Origin: Alphaproteobacteria bacterium
GTDB taxonomy: Bacteria > Pseudomonadota > Alphaproteobacteria > SHVV01
Direction of reading: 5' to 3'
Length of the DNA stretch: 42,219 nucleotides
Assembly: GCA_016869275.1 (NCBI GenBank)
Contig: VGEO01000018.1
Span: 1-42,219 of the forward strand
Shown: one piece after another, positions 10,776 to 19,009 of the stretch
How the letters are laid out: each line of letters begins with the position of its first letter
Numbering within the stretch: position 1 is the first letter of the stretch
Position numbers and translations under genes: made by a program
Notes under the pieces: model-generated
Databases searched by the model: none
Told to the model about the DNA's origin: nothing
The model's input: the letters and a program-made list of their open reading frames with translations, nothing else

Positions 10776-11012
10776 ACGGCGAAGGTCATCGTTCGCAAGT
10801 TCGACGATGCGGTGGTGGCGCGGCTCAAGCAACGGGCGCGAACCAAGGGCCTCCGCCTCGAACAGGAACTCCGCGAAATCCTGACGGCGGCGGCGGCGCG
10901 GCCGTCGCGCGATGAGATCACAGCGGAACTCGATCGAATTCGCGCGACGATGCCGAAAGGTCCCTCCATCGATTCGACGATGCTTTTCCGCGAGGACCGC
11001 GACAAGCGATGA
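10776..11012 (+). pseudogene. VapB/FitA-type antitoxin with a lost start codon
   Basis: The reading frame 10776-11012 encodes AKVIVRKFDDAVVARLKQRA and on through GLRLEQELREIL, the ribbon-helix-helix antitoxin that pairs with PIN-domain toxins. In this family the protein normally begins Met-Ala-(Lys/Gln)-Val-Ile-Val-Arg, but the codon at the Met position (10776-10778) is ACG. There is no ATG, GTG or TTG in frame between the TAG at 10746 and that point. The first usable start is GTG 10812, which would delete the DNA-binding beta strand and leave 66 aa. Its stop overlaps the toxin start (ATGA), the usual coupling. The frameshifted toxin partner supports decay. A sequencing error T to C, or real ACG initiation, cannot be excluded. 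Confidence 0.65.
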
Positions 11013-11427
11013 CGTTCGTCGTCGACGCGAGCGTCGCGATCAAGTGGATTGTTGCGGAGCCCGATTCCGACCGGGCAGGGCCGTACGCGGTCTGGGCGAA
11101 CTACGCGTTGCGCCGGAACTCGTTGTCGCCGAGATCTGTAACGCGACGTGGAAACTGGCAGGAAACGGCCGGATCGCCGACCGTCACGGCCGCCGCGCGG
11201 TGCGCACGATCGGCCGCGCTTTTGACGACCTCTTCGATCTCGCGGCACTCGCCGAGGAAGCGTTCGCTCGCGCCCGTGCCCTGGACCACCCGGCCTATGA
11301 TTGTTTTTACGCAGCCTTCGCGCTACGCCAGGGTGCGACGCTGGTCACTTGCGACGCACGGTTTCTCCGCGCGCTCCGCCGATCGTCGCTCGCGGTTGGC
11401 GTTCGCGCCCTTAACGATCTCAATTGA
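11009..11427 (+). pseudogene. VapC-type PIN-domain toxin, frameshifted
   Basis: The N-terminus MTFVVDASVAIKWIVAEPDS (first catalytic Asp) is in the frame starting at 11009. The rest, LGELRVAPELVVAEICNATW through DHPAYDCFYAAFALRQGATL and CDARFLRAL, is in the frame one base back, ending at 11427. The break lies in the G-rich run around 11071-11085 (CCGGGCAGGGCC), consistent with loss of one base. All four conserved acidic positions are still encoded, but split over two frames, so no active RNase can be made without a correction. VapC toxins cut tRNA or rRNA and are normally held by VapB. The clean separation of good sequence on both sides implies a recent event, or an assembly error. Confidence 0.8.
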
Positions 11428-11440
11428 CGGCTCGACCGGC

Positions 11441-13003
11441 CTACTCCGCCGCCTGCTTGGGCGAAGGCGGCGTCCAGCGCAGGATCGGTTGGCGCGCGGC
11501 GCGGGTTTCGTCGAGCCGGCGCGTCGGCGCCAGCCGGGGCGCGGCGTGGAACGCGTCGGCCTCGCCCGCCCGCGCCCGCGCCACCAGCGAGCGGAGCGTG
11601 CCGATGAAGAGGTCGAGACTCGCCTTGCTCTCGGTCTCGGTCGGCTCGACCAGCATCGCGCCGTGGACGATCAACGGGAAATAGACCGTCATCGGGTGGT
11701 AGCCCTCGTCGATCAGCGCCTTGGCGAGATCGAGGGTGGTGACGCCGGTGTCCTTCAGGTCGCGGTCGTCGAACAGCACTTCGTGCATGCACGGGGCTGG
11801 GTAGGTCGGCGGCAGTACGTCCTGCATTTGCGCCAGGATGTAGTTGGCGGCGAGCACCGCGTCCTCGGCGACCTGACGCAGGCCGTCGCCGCCATGGCTC
11901 TTCATGTAGGTAAGCGCGCGCACGAACATGCCCATCTGCCCGTGGAACGCCTTCATCCGCCCGAATGCCCGGCCGCTATCGTGCTCGACCAGCGCGAAGC
12001 CCTGCGGTCCATGTACAACGTAAGGGAGCGGCGCATAGGGCGCCAACGCCGCCGAGAACACCACCGGCCCGGCACCGGGGCCGCCGCCGCCGTGCGGGGT
12101 CGAGAACGTTTTGTGGAGATTGATGTGCATGGTGTCGATGCCGAGATCGCCCGGTCGCACCCGCCCGACCAGGGCGTTGAAATTGGCGCCGTCGCAATAG
12201 AAGAACCCGCCGGCGGCGTGGATCGCGTCGGCGACCTCGAGGATTTCGTCCTCGAACAGGCCGCAGGTGTTGGGGTTGGTGAGCATCACGGCGGCGACGT
12301 CGGCGCCCAATTTCTGCTTGAACGCGGCGAGATCGATGCGGCCGCGCGCGTTCGAGGGCACCGCGTCGACCTCGTAGGCGCAGAGCGCCGCGGTCGCCGG
12401 GTTGGTGCCGTGCGCCGAATCGGGCACCAGCACGCGCTGGCGCGGGTCGCCGCGGGCGATCAGCGCGGCGCGGATCGCCATCAGCCCACACAGCTCGCCA
12501 TGCGCGCCGGCGCCCGGCGACATCGCGACCGCCGGCATCCCGGTCAGAAGCTTGATCCAACGCGCGACCTCATCGATGACGCCGAGCGCGCCCTGGACGG
12601 TTTGGAGCGGCTGCAGCGGGTGAAGGTCGGCGAAGCCGGGCAGCCGCGCGACCTTCTCGTTGAGCCGCGGGTTGTGCTTCATCGTGCACGAGCCGAGCGG
12701 ATAAAGGTTGGCGTCGATCGCATAGTTCTTTTGCGAAAGCCGCACGAAGTGGCGGACGACCTGCGGCTCGGCGAGGCCCGGGAGATCGATCGGCTGGGTG
12801 CGGCCGAGCCCGCCGAGCCGTGCCGCGATCGGCTGGGGCTCGGGGAGGTCGACGCCCATGCGGCCGGGCTGGCCCTGCTCGAAGATGAGCGGCTCGTCGT
12901 ACTGGAGGCCGCGGTGCCCGCTAAAGGTCGCGGCCGGCGCCGGCGCGCCCGGCGCGGTTGCCGTCGGCGCGGTCGCGCCCCGGCCTTCGCGGTTCATCGC
13001 CAT
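11441..13003 (-). CDS. gcvPB: Glycine dehydrogenase (decarboxylating) subunit 2
   Basis: 520 aa; ATG at 13003 overlaps the gcvPA stop (TGATG). With subunit 1 it forms the P-protein, which decarboxylates glycine and passes the aminomethyl group to lipoyl-GcvH. The PLP lysine is in INLHKTFSTPHGGGGPGAGP. Other family blocks are NYAIDANLYPLGSCTMKHNP, MSPGAGAHGELCGL and VPDSAHGTNPATAA. The first ~30 residues are an Ala/Pro/Thr-rich extension (TAPTATAPGAPAPAAT) not needed for the fold. It is last in the gcvT-gcvH-gcvPA-gcvPB operon. The split two-subunit P-protein contrasts with the single long GcvP of E. coli. Confidence 0.95.
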   Translation of the reverse strand: MAMNREGRGATAPTATAPGAPAPAATFSGHRGLQYDEPLIFEQGQPGRMGVDLPEPQPIAARLGGLGRTQPIDLPGLAEPQVVRHFVRLSQKNYAIDANLYPLGSCTMKHNPRLNEKVARLPGFADLHPLQPLQTVQGALGVIDEVARWIKLLTGMPAVAMSPGAGAHGELCGLMAIRAALIARGDPRQRVLVPDSAHGTNPATAALCAYEVDAVPSNARGRIDLAAFKQKLGADVAAVMLTNPNTCGLFEDEILEVADAIHAAGGFFYCDGANFNALVGRVRPGDLGIDTMHINLHKTFSTPHGGGGPGAGPVVFSAALAPYAPLPYVVHGPQGFALVEHDSGRAFGRMKAFHGQMGMFVRALTYMKSHGGDGLRQVAEDAVLAANYILAQMQDVLPPTYPAPCMHEVLFDDRDLKDTGVTTLDLAKALIDEGYHPMTVYFPLIVHGAMLVEPTETESKASLDLFIGTLRSLVARARAGEADAFHAAPRLAPTRRLDETRAARQPILRWTPPSPKQAAE

Positions 13004-14346
13004 CACGCCGCCTCCCTTAAACCGTTCGCGAGCGCATCCATGTCGGCGGTCGTCGTCGTCTCGGTCGCGGCGACGAGCAGCAGATCGCCGAGCTCGGGCC
13101 GCTCCGGATAGAGGCGCGACACCGGGACGCCGGCCAGAATCCGACGCACCGCCAAGGCATCGATCACGTCCGCCGCCGGCCGCTTCAAGCGCAGGGTGAA
13201 CTCGTTGAAAAAAGCCGGCGTCGCGACCTCGATGCCGGCGATGCCGCCGAGTTTTTCGGCGAGCGTGACGGCGTTGGCGTGGTTGATTGCCGCGAGCTTG
13301 GCGAAACCCGCGCCGCCCAGGAGCGTCAGGTGAATGCAGAAAGCGAGCGCGCACAGCCCCGAGTTGGTGCAGATGTTCGAGGTCGCCTTCTCGCGGCGGA
13401 TGTGCTGCTCGCGGGTCGATAGCGTCAGCACGAAGCCGCGCTTGCCGTCGGCATCGACGGTTTCGCCGCAGAGCCGCCCCGGCATCTGGCGCACGTGCGG
13501 GGCGCGTGCGGCGAAGAGGCCGAGATAGGGCCCGCCGAAGTTCAAGGCGTTGCCGAGGCCTTGGCCTTCGGCGGCGACGATGTCGGCGCCCATCGCGCCG
13601 GGCGGCTTGACGAGGCCGAGCGCCACCACTTCGGTCACGACCAAGATCAGGAGCGAGCCGGCCTCATGGCAGCGCTGGGCCAGCCGGGTGACGTCGCGCA
13701 GGTGCCCGAAGAAAGACGGGTATTGGACGACGACGCAGGCGAGGTCGGGCCCGAGCCGCGCGGTCAAATCTTCGCTGCCGGTAACATCGGGGGTGGCAAC
13801 GTCGACCGCGAAACCGGTGTAGCCGGTCATGGTCTTGACCACGTTGCGGTAGTGCGGATGCAGGCCGCCCGACAGCACGACGCGTTTGCGTCGCGTGACG
13901 CGGCTCGCCATCAACACAGCCTCGGCGCACGAGGTCGCGCCGTCGTACATCGAGGCATTCGCCACCTCCATGCCGGTGATGGTCGCGACCTGGGTTTGGA
14001 ACTCGAACAGGTACTGCAGCGTGCCTTGGCTGATTTCGGGCTGATAGGGGGTGTAGGAGGTGAGGAATTCGCTCCGCTGAATCAGGTGGTCGACCGCGGC
14101 CGGGACGTGATGCCGGTACGCGCCGGCGCCCAAAAAGCTCGGCACCGCGCCGGCGGCGAGGTTCTGGGCCGCGAGCCCGGCCAAGTCGCGCTCGACCTCG
14201 AGTTCGCCCAGATGGTCGGGAAGATCGATGGCACGGCTCAAGCGCGCGCCGGCCGGCACGTCGAGGTAGAGCTCATCGACCGAAGCGGCGCCGATCGCCG
14301 CCAGCATGTCGCGCCGATCGGTCGGCGTGAGCGGGAGATAACGCAT
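13003..14346 (-). CDS. gcvPA: Glycine dehydrogenase (decarboxylating) subunit 1
   Basis: 447 aa from ATG 14346, which overlaps the gcvH stop (TGATG). It opens [20 protein letters not shown], the usual start. Family blocks follow: [38 protein letters not shown], and [19 protein letters not shown]. The C-terminal half has [20 protein letters not shown]. This subunit lacks the PLP lysine, which is on GcvPB, and together they make the P-protein heterotetramer. A longer frame upstream lies inside gcvH and is rejected. Confidence 0.95.
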   Translation of the reverse strand: MRYLPLTPTDRRDMLAAIGAASVDELYLDVPAGARLSRAIDLPDHLGELEVERDLAGLAAQNLAAGAVPSFLGAGAYRHHVPAAVDHLIQRSEFLTSYTPYQPEISQGTLQYLFEFQTQVATITGMEVANASMYDGATSCAEAVLMASRVTRRKRVVLSGGLHPHYRNVVKTMTGYTGFAVDVATPDVTGSEDLTARLGPDLACVVVQYPSFFGHLRDVTRLAQRCHEAGSLLILVVTEVVALGLVKPPGAMGADIVAAEGQGLGNALNFGGPYLGLFAARAPHVRQMPGRLCGETVDADGKRGFVLTLSTREQHIRREKATSNICTNSGLCALAFCIHLTLLGGAGFAKLAAINHANAVTLAEKLGGIAGIEVATPAFFNEFTLRLKRPAADVIDALAVRRILAGVPVSRLYPERPELGDLLLVAATETTTTADMDALANGLREAA

Positions 14347-14723
14347 CAGCCGAGCTCCGCGACGAACTTCTTGTAGGCGGGCTCGTCCATCAGCGCCGCG
14401 AGGTCGGCACGGTCGGCGATCGTGAGCTTGAAGAACCAACCGCGGTCCTCGGCCGATTCGTTGACCAACGCCGGATTGCCGGCAAGGTCGGCGTTGACCG
14501 CCGTGACTTCACCGCCGACCGGGCTATAGACCTCGCTCGCCGCCTTGACCGATTCGACCACCGCCGCCTGTGCGCCGCGCGCGACTTTCTTGCCGGGATC
14601 GGGCAGCTCGACATAGACGACATCGCCCAGCTGCCCTTGGGCATAGTCGGTGATGCCGACGGTGCCGGTATCGCCCTCGACCCGGATCCACTCGTGCTCT
14701 TTGCTGTAGCGGCGCTCGCTCAT
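14346..14723 (-). CDS. gcvH: Glycine cleavage system H protein
   Basis: 125 aa from ATG 14723 ([18 protein letters not shown]), preceded by GAGGGACCG, a good ribosome site. An upstream ATG at 14747 would overlap gcvT and is unlikely. The lipoyl-accepting lysine is Lys60 in [15 protein letters not shown]. GcvH is the mobile carrier that shuttles the aminomethyl group between P, T and L proteins. The L protein (lipoamide dehydrogenase) is not encoded here, as is usual, since it is shared with other complexes. Confidence 0.97.
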   Translation of the reverse strand: MSERRYSKEHEWIRVEGDTGTVGITDYAQGQLGDVVYVELPDPGKKVARGAQAAVVESVKAASEVYSPVGGEVTAVNADLAGNPALVNESAEDRGWFFKLTIADRADLAALMDEPAYKKFVAELG

Positions 14724-14736
14724 CGGTCCCTCGCGT

Positions 14737-15840
14737 TTACTTGGCATAGCGGTGCGGTACGAACGGCAGTTTGACGACGTGCGCGGCCAGTCGCTTGCCG
14801 CGCACCATCAGCCCGACCTCGGTGCCGGGAGCCGCGCCCGCGGCGGCCACATATCCCATGGCGACCGGCGCGGCGACGGTTGGGCCGTAGCCGCCCGAGG
14901 TCACGGTGCCGAGCGGGCGCTCGGCGGCATCGACGATCACGGTCCCTTCGCGCGCCGGCGCGCGGCCGTCGGGCTTGAGGCCGACGCGGCGCCGGGCCGG
15001 GCCGCGCTTCAGTTGATCGAGAACGACCGCGGCGCCCGGAAACCCGCCTTGCTCGCGCCGCCGCTTGCCGATGGTCCAGGCGAGCCCCGCTTCGATCGGC
15101 GTGGTCGTCGTGTCGATGTCGTGGCCATAGAGGCAGAGCCCGGCTTCGAGGCGGAGCGAATCGCGGGCCCCCAACCCGATCGGCATGATCTCGGGGTCGC
15201 GCAACAGCGTGCGCGCGAGCGCGTCGGCGTCGCGGTCGCGGACCGAAATCTCGAAGCCATCCTCGCCGGTATAACCGGAGCGGCTTACCTGGCAGGCGAT
15301 GCCGGCGATCGTGAACGCACCCGCGGTCATGAACGGAAGCTTGGCGAGCGCCGGCTCGAGCCGGCCGAGCGCCGCGGCCGCTCCCGGGCCTTGCAGCGCG
15401 ATCAACGCGCGGTCGGCGAGCATGGCGATCCGCGCGCGCGCGCCGAGGTGCGCTTCGAGATGGGCGAGATCGGCGTCCTTGCATGCGGCGTTGACGACCA
15501 GGAAGACGCCGTCCGCCGTCCGCGTCGCCATCAGATCGTCGCGGATGCCGCCGTGGTCGTTCGTGAACAGCGTGTAGCGGATCGCGTTCGGGGCCAGGCC
15601 TTGGATATCGCCCGGCACCAGCTCTTCGAGCAGCGGAGCGGCATCGGCGCCATCGACCCGCACTTGCCCCATATGGGAGACGTCGAATAGCCCCGCTTTC
15701 GCCCGCGTGTGCAGGTGCTCGGCCAGGATCCCGTCCGGGTAATTGACCGGCATGGCATAGCCCGCGAACGGCACGAGCTTGGCACCGAGCTCTTGATGGA
15801 GCGCGTAGAGCGGCGTCGTTTTGAGATCGGACTCGGACAT
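14737..15840 (-). CDS. gcvT: Aminomethyltransferase (glycine cleavage T protein)
   Basis: 367 aa. It transfers the one-carbon unit from lipoyl-GcvH to tetrahydrofolate and releases ammonia. Family features: the N-terminal block LVPFAGYAMPVNYPDGILAE, GLFDVSHMGQVRVDG with the conserved Asp, LALQGP-like ALIALQGPGA, SRSGYTGEDGFEI, and a C-terminal barrel domain with VTSGGYGPTVAAPVAMGYV. It is the first gene of the gcv operon, directly downstream of the tandem glycine riboswitch. The SD-like GGGGTG lies just before the ATG and next to the 3' arm of a stable hairpin (15849-15891). Confidence 0.96.
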   Translation of the reverse strand: MSESDLKTTPLYALHQELGAKLVPFAGYAMPVNYPDGILAEHLHTRAKAGLFDVSHMGQVRVDGADAAPLLEELVPGDIQGLAPNAIRYTLFTNDHGGIRDDLMATRTADGVFLVVNAACKDADLAHLEAHLGARARIAMLADRALIALQGPGAAAALGRLEPALAKLPFMTAGAFTIAGIACQVSRSGYTGEDGFEISVRDRDADALARTLLRDPEIMPIGLGARDSLRLEAGLCLYGHDIDTTTTPIEAGLAWTIGKRRREQGGFPGAAVVLDQLKRGPARRRVGLKPDGRAPAREGTVIVDAAERPLGTVTSGGYGPTVAAPVAMGYVAAAGAAPGTEVGLMVRGKRLAAHVVKLPFVPHRYAK

Positions 15841-15848
15841 AACACCCC

Positions 15849-15891
15849 GGGCAGCCCGACGCGCGGAATAGCGCGCCGACTACGGCTGCCC
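15849..15891 (-). promoter_or_regulatory. Hairpin between the glycine riboswitch and gcvT (probable expression platform)
   Basis: On the transcribed (minus) strand GGGCAGCC (15891-15884) pairs with GGCTGCCC (15856-15849). Inside it CGCGC and GCGCG form a second 5-bp stem. The 5' arm begins at the last bases of aptamer 2's closing strand. The 3' arm ends where the SD-like GGGGTG starts, 8 nt before the gcvT ATG. No U-run follows, so control of ribosome access is more likely than transcription termination. This mechanism is inference. Confidence 0.55.
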
Positions 15892-16069
15892 CCCTCTGTC
15901 CGAGACCTGAAAGATTGACCGGCGATGGCCGGCTTGCCTCTTCGGTGGGGCGGCGAAGACGCACCGCCCGCTTTCCAGAGTTTGATCCCCCTGCGGTCCG
16001 TTGGCCTGAGAGTTTCCGGGGGCGGTTGCTCCTTCGGCGCCGGCCGGGGGCCGGTCTCTCCCGCAGGGT
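15891..16069 (-). promoter_or_regulatory. Tandem glycine riboswitch
   Basis: On the minus strand two glycine aptamers lie in series. Aptamer 1 (about 16069-15988) has CCCTGCGGGAGAG, the core GCCGAAGGAGCAACC, AAACTCTCAGG and closing CCGCAGGG. Aptamer 2 (about 15986-15891) has ACTCTGGAAAG, the core CACCGAAGAGGCAAG, AATCTTTCAGG and closing GGACAGAGGGG. These match the known class at all the conserved blocks, with the second core slightly altered (GAGGCAA for GGAGCAA). The linker between aptamers is very short. It precedes gcvT, so glycine should turn on its own breakdown, as established for this class. Confidence 0.93.
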
Positions 16070-16109
16070 TCGACTGCGCGGCCCGCACGCGAATGTGAAC
16101 CGCGTCCGC

Positions 16110-16137
16110 ATGATAGACGGCGGGTCCCTCAAGTCAA
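16110..16137 (-). promoter_or_regulatory. Sigma70-type promoter of the gcv operon
   Basis: On the minus strand TTGACT (16137-16132), a 16-bp spacer and TATCAT (16115-16110). The start would be near 16103, leaving about 30 nt before aptamer 1 of the riboswitch. Position and orientation fit well. Confidence 0.65.
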
Positions 16138-16147
16138 TGGACGGCGG

Positions 16148-16717
16148 TCAGCGCGGCCGGCTGCGGCGGTTGTACTCGAGTTGCTCGGCCGAAAGCTGGA
16201 AGCCGACCAGGATGTCGTAGTCCTCCGCCTGGACCTTACCGGCGAGCGGGATCGCCTGGTCGATTTCTTCGGTGACGCCGGCGCGCTTCTGATTCGTTTT
16301 GAACCCGAACGGGCTCTCGAACACTTCCTTGGCGATGATGCGCCCGCCCGGGTCGGTGATGGCGACGAAGTAAGCGAGCGCGAGCGGCTTCCCGGCCGCG
16401 GCCGGGCCGCGCGCCGCGAAGATCGCGACTTGGGTTCGCACCGCGACCTGGTTGCCCTTGATCTCGCAAGCGGCGCGGATTTCGCCGATCTCGGCCTCGA
16501 ATTCGATGTCGTTGACGTCGCGGCCGGGGCCGGCGCGGAACAAGGTGACGCGCTCGGCATCGCGGAGGATCGAGATTCGCGGACACGGCGGCGGCGGCGT
16601 GTTGTTGAACAAGCCGCAGCCGCCCAGTAGAACCGCGGCCGCCGCGAACGTGAGCCAGCGGGCGGGCCCGCACCGGGAACTTCCCACCGCCACCGCCTCG
16701 CGTCGCCGGTCGGTCAA
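16148..16717 (-). CDS. Lipoprotein of unknown function
   Basis: Up to 189 aa. The N-terminus has a basic region, a hydrophobic stretch (WLTFAAAAVLLGG) and a lipobox LLGGC, so the mature protein starts at Cys and is lipid-anchored in the outer or inner membrane. The rest contains ISILRDAERVTLFRAGPGRD and FVAITDPGGRIIAKEVFESP, with predicted beta structure and no motif I can name. Related short lipoproteins of unknown role occur in alphaproteobacteria. The longest start is TTG 16717, immediately after the CDGSH stop; GTG 16693 or 16687 would keep the whole signal sequence and may be the real one. Probably cotranscribed with the CDGSH gene. The gcv promoter lies just downstream. Confidence 0.75.
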   Translation of the reverse strand: MTDRRREAVAVGSSRCGPARWLTFAAAAVLLGGCGLFNNTPPPPCPRISILRDAERVTLFRAGPGRDVNDIEFEAEIGEIRAACEIKGNQVAVRTQVAIFAARGPAAAGKPLALAYFVAITDPGGRIIAKEVFESPFGFKTNQKRAGVTEEIDQAIPLAGKVQAEDYDILVGFQLSAEQLEYNRRSRPR

Positions 16718-16957
16718 CTAGATCTTGCTATGGGTACCGTCGCACATCGGCTGCTTCGCCGTCCGCTTGCAGCCGCAGAAATAGACGGTGGTCGATTGGG
16801 TCGCTTTGTACTCGAGCGGCGCGAATCCGCTGCCCTTGTGCGAGCCGTCGCAGAACGGCTGCTTCTTGCTCATGCCGCACGCGCACCACCAGTAGGACTG
16901 GCCGGCTTCGACCGGGGTGCCATAGGGAGCCTTCTGCGCGATATTTGGCGTTGCCAT
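16718..16957 (-). CDS. Tandem CDGSH iron-sulfur domain protein
   Basis: 79 aa with two complete CDGSH motifs: CACGMSKKQPFCDGSH and CGCKRTAKQPMCDGTH. Each binds a [2Fe-2S] cluster through three Cys and one His, so one chain should hold two clusters. This is the small bacterial form related to the mitochondrial protein CISD3/Miner2. Roles in iron-sulfur or redox handling are proposed for the family; the partner is unknown. ATG 16957 is preceded by an excellent GGAGGA ribosome site. It is divergent from ispH, itself a [4Fe-4S] enzyme. A candidate promoter is at 17052-17080 and its leader contains a nested inverted repeat. Confidence 0.92.
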   Translation of the reverse strand: MATPNIAQKAPYGTPVEAGQSYWWCACGMSKKQPFCDGSHKGSGFAPLEYKATQSTTVYFCGCKRTAKQPMCDGTHSKI

Positions 16958-17000
16958 GACCAAGTTCCTCCAGTAATCACGTCCTGAGCTTGTTCCGCGT

Positions 17001-17050
17001 GCCCGGCTGCAACGTGCGTGCGCGCACGCGACACGTTCGAAAAGCCGGGC
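17001..17050. repeat. Nested inverted repeat in the CDGSH leader / ispH upstream region
   Basis: Outer arms GCCCGGCT (17001-17008) and AGCCGGGC (17043-17050) are perfect complements over 8 bp. Inner arms AACGTG (17011-17016) and CACGTT (17032-17037) pair over 6 bp. In the centre GCGTGCGCGCACGC (17016-17029) is a perfect 14-bp palindrome. It lies downstream of the predicted minus-strand promoter and so would be in the 5' leader of the CDGSH transcript. It may be an RNA hairpin or a protein-binding site. It has no U-tract on either strand, so it is not a typical terminator. Confidence 0.6.
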
Positions 17051-17051
17051 G

Positions 17052-17080
17052 ACTGTAGCGGAGCAGGCGCGGGCAAACAA
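17052..17080 (-). promoter_or_regulatory. Candidate promoter for the CDGSH-lipoprotein pair
   Basis: On the minus strand TTGTTT (17080-17075), a 17-bp spacer and TACAGT (17057-17052). It would give a leader of about 90 nt before the ATG at 16957, containing the nested inverted repeat. Moderate match; no other candidate is better in this gap. Confidence 0.45.
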
Positions 17081-17098
17081 GGCGGCGCCCGAAGTGCG

Positions 17099-18043
17099 AT
17101 GACCCACCCACCGCTCAACGTCCTGCTCGCCGGCCCGCGCGGTTTTTGCGCCGGAGTCGATCGCGCCGTCCAGATCGTCGAGCGCGCGATCGCCAAGTTC
17201 GGGGCGCCGGTTTTCGTCCGCCACGAGATCGTCCACAACCGTTTCGTGGTCGAGCGGCTCGAGGCCAAGGGTGCGGTGTTCGTCGACGAGGTCGACGAGG
17301 TGCCGGACGGACGCCCGGTCATCTTTTCGGCCCATGGCGTGCCGAAGTCGGTACCGGCTGCGGCCGAAGCCCGCGCGCTGCTCTATGTCGATGCCACCTG
17401 CCCGCTCGTCAGCAAGGTTCACATCGAAGCCGAGCGCCACGCGGCGGGCGGCCGGCACATCCTCCTGATTGGCCACGCCGGCCATCCCGAGGTGATCGGG
17501 ACCATGGGTCAGCTCGAGTCCGGCGCAATCACCCTGATCGAGACCGCGGCCGACGCCGAGAACTGCGCCCCGGCGACGCCCGAGCGGCTCGCCTATCTGA
17601 CGCAGACAACGTTGTCGGTCGACGACACCGCCCATATCGTCGCCGTTCTCAAGCGCCGCTTCCCCCGGATCCAAGGGCCGCACAAGGACGACATCTGCTA
17701 CGCCACCACCAACCGCCAAGCGGCGGTGCGGGCGATTGCCGGGCGCTGCGACTCCTTGATCATCATCGGTGCCCCCAACTCGTCGAATTCGCTGCGTTTG
17801 GTCGAGGTGGCGAAGGCGGCGGGCTGCGCGCACGCTCTCCTGATCCGACGCGCCGCCGAGATCGACTGGGGCGCGCTCGCCGGCGTTCGTCGCCTCGGGC
17901 TCAGCGCCGGCGCCTCGGCGCCAGAGGTCCTGGTCGATCAGGTGTTGGCGGCGTTGCGCGAACGGTTCGCGGTTGCGGTCGAGGAAGTCGCGGTCGCGCA
18001 CGAGGACGTTCACTTCCGCGTACCGCATGCGCTCGAGGCCTGA
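17099..18043 (+). CDS. ispH: 4-hydroxy-3-methylbut-2-enyl diphosphate reductase
   Basis: 314 aa from ATG 17099. Last enzyme of the MEP isoprenoid pathway, giving IPP and DMAPP. The three cluster-binding cysteines are Cys17 ([12 protein letters not shown]), Cys101 (DATCPLV) and Cys200 ([11 protein letters not shown]). Other family blocks are [24 protein letters not shown] and the substrate loop GAPNSSNS. First gene of an ispH-thrB-rnhA operon, a conserved arrangement in alphaproteobacteria. Only 3 bp separate it from thrB. An upstream in-frame extension has no family resemblance and lies in the divergent control region. Confidence 0.96.
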   Translation: MTHPPLNVLLAGPRGFCAGVDRAVQIVERAIAKFGAPVFVRHEIVHNRFVVERLEAKGAVFVDEVDEVPDGRPVIFSAHGVPKSVPAAAEARALLYVDATCPLVSKVHIEAERHAAGGRHILLIGHAGHPEVIGTMGQLESGAITLIETAADAENCAPATPERLAYLTQTTLSVDDTAHIVAVLKRRFPRIQGPHKDDICYATTNRQAAVRAIAGRCDSLIIIGAPNSSNSLRLVEVAKAAGCAHALLIRRAAEIDWGALAGVRRLGLSAGASAPEVLVDQVLAALRERFAVAVEEVAVAHEDVHFRVPHALEA

Positions 18044-18046
18044 GCG

Positions 18047-19009
18047 ATGGCGGTCTACACCGAGATTTCCGACGACGAGCTCGAAGCGTTCATCGCCGAA
18101 TACGACATCGGCGCGGTAGTGAGCTGCAAGGGCATCGCCGAAGGCGTCGAGAATTCCAACTATCTCCTCAGCACCACCGGCGGCACCTACATCTTGACGC
18201 TCTACGAGAAACGGGTGGCACGGACCGATCTCCCCTACTTCCTCGGGCTCATGGATCACCTCGCAGCCAGGGGCATCGCCTGCCCGACGCCGATCCACGG
18301 CCGCGACGGTGCGGCGCTCCGCGCGATCGCGGGACGCCCGGCAGCGGTCGTCAGTTTCCTCAAGGGCCTGTGGGTGCGTCGTCCGACCGTCGCCCACTGC
18401 TCGGCGCTCGGCGAAGCGCTGGCTGCGCTCCATCTCGCCGGGCGCGACTTTCGCTTGGCGCGCGCCAACGACTTGGGAATGGCCGGTTGGCGCAAGCTCC
18501 ACGACGACGTCGCCGCGCGCGCCCACGAAGTAGAAGCGGGCCTCGCCGGCGAAGTCGCGGCCGAACTCGAAACCCTCGCCTCGACTTGGCCGCGCGACCT
18601 GCCGATCGGTGTGATCCATGCCGACCTTTTTCCCGACAACGTTTTCTTCCTCGACGATCGCTTGTCGGGACTGATCGACTTTTACTTCGCCTGCAACGAT
18701 TTCCTCGCCTACGACCTCGCCGTCTGCCTGAACGCCTGGTGCTTCGAGCCGACCGGCGAGTTCAACGCCACCAAGGCCCGTGCGCTGATCGCGGCTTACC
18801 GGAAGAGCCGGCCGCTCGACCCGGCTGAACTCGACGCGCTTCCGATTCTCGCGCGCGGCTCGGCGCTGCGTTTCCTGCTGACCCGCCTCTACGACTGGCT
18901 CCACCACGTCGAAGGCGCGCTGGTCAAGCCCAAGGACCCGCTCGAATACGCGCGCAAGCTCCGCTTCCACCGCGGCGTCGCCGGCCCCGCCGCCTACGGC
19001 GTCGCATGA
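18047..19009 (+). CDS. thrB: Homoserine kinase (ThrB, APH-fold type II)
   Basis: 320 aa. Phosphorylates homoserine, the step before threonine synthase. It belongs to the aminoglycoside-phosphotransferase fold type, not the GHMP type of E. coli. Evidence is the N-terminus [20 protein letters not shown], the Gly-rich/ATP region [20 protein letters not shown], the catalytic loop [13 protein letters not shown] and the metal site [18 protein letters not shown]. The thrC gene lies about 8 kb away at 26776 (reverse), so the pathway is split. Its stop overlaps the rnhA start (ATGA). Confidence 0.95.
   Translation: MAVYTEISDDELEAFIAEYDIGAVVSCKGIAEGVENSNYLLSTTGGTYILTLYEKRVARTDLPYFLGLMDHLAARGIACPTPIHGRDGAALRAIAGRPAAVVSFLKGLWVRRPTVAHCSALGEALAALHLAGRDFRLARANDLGMAGWRKLHDDVAARAHEVEAGLAGEVAAELETLASTWPRDLPIGVIHADLFPDNVFFLDDRLSGLIDFYFACNDFLAYDLAVCLNAWCFEPTGEFNATKARALIAAYRKSRPLDPAELDALPILARGSALRFLLTRLYDWLHHVEGALVKPKDPLEYARKLRFHRGVAGPAAYGVA

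Noticed and set aside
10912..11427. A single intact toxin read entirely from the 10912 frame
   Set aside because: Upstream of about 11080 this frame is antitoxin shadow and lacks the VVDASVAIKW start, which is in the other frame.
17001..17050. Nested inverted repeat as a rho-independent terminator
   Set aside because: It lies between divergent genes and has no T-run on either strand.
16958..18970. Long N-terminal extension of the CDGSH reading frame
   Set aside because: It is antisense to ispH and thrB; a strong ribosome site and family similarity place the start at 16957.
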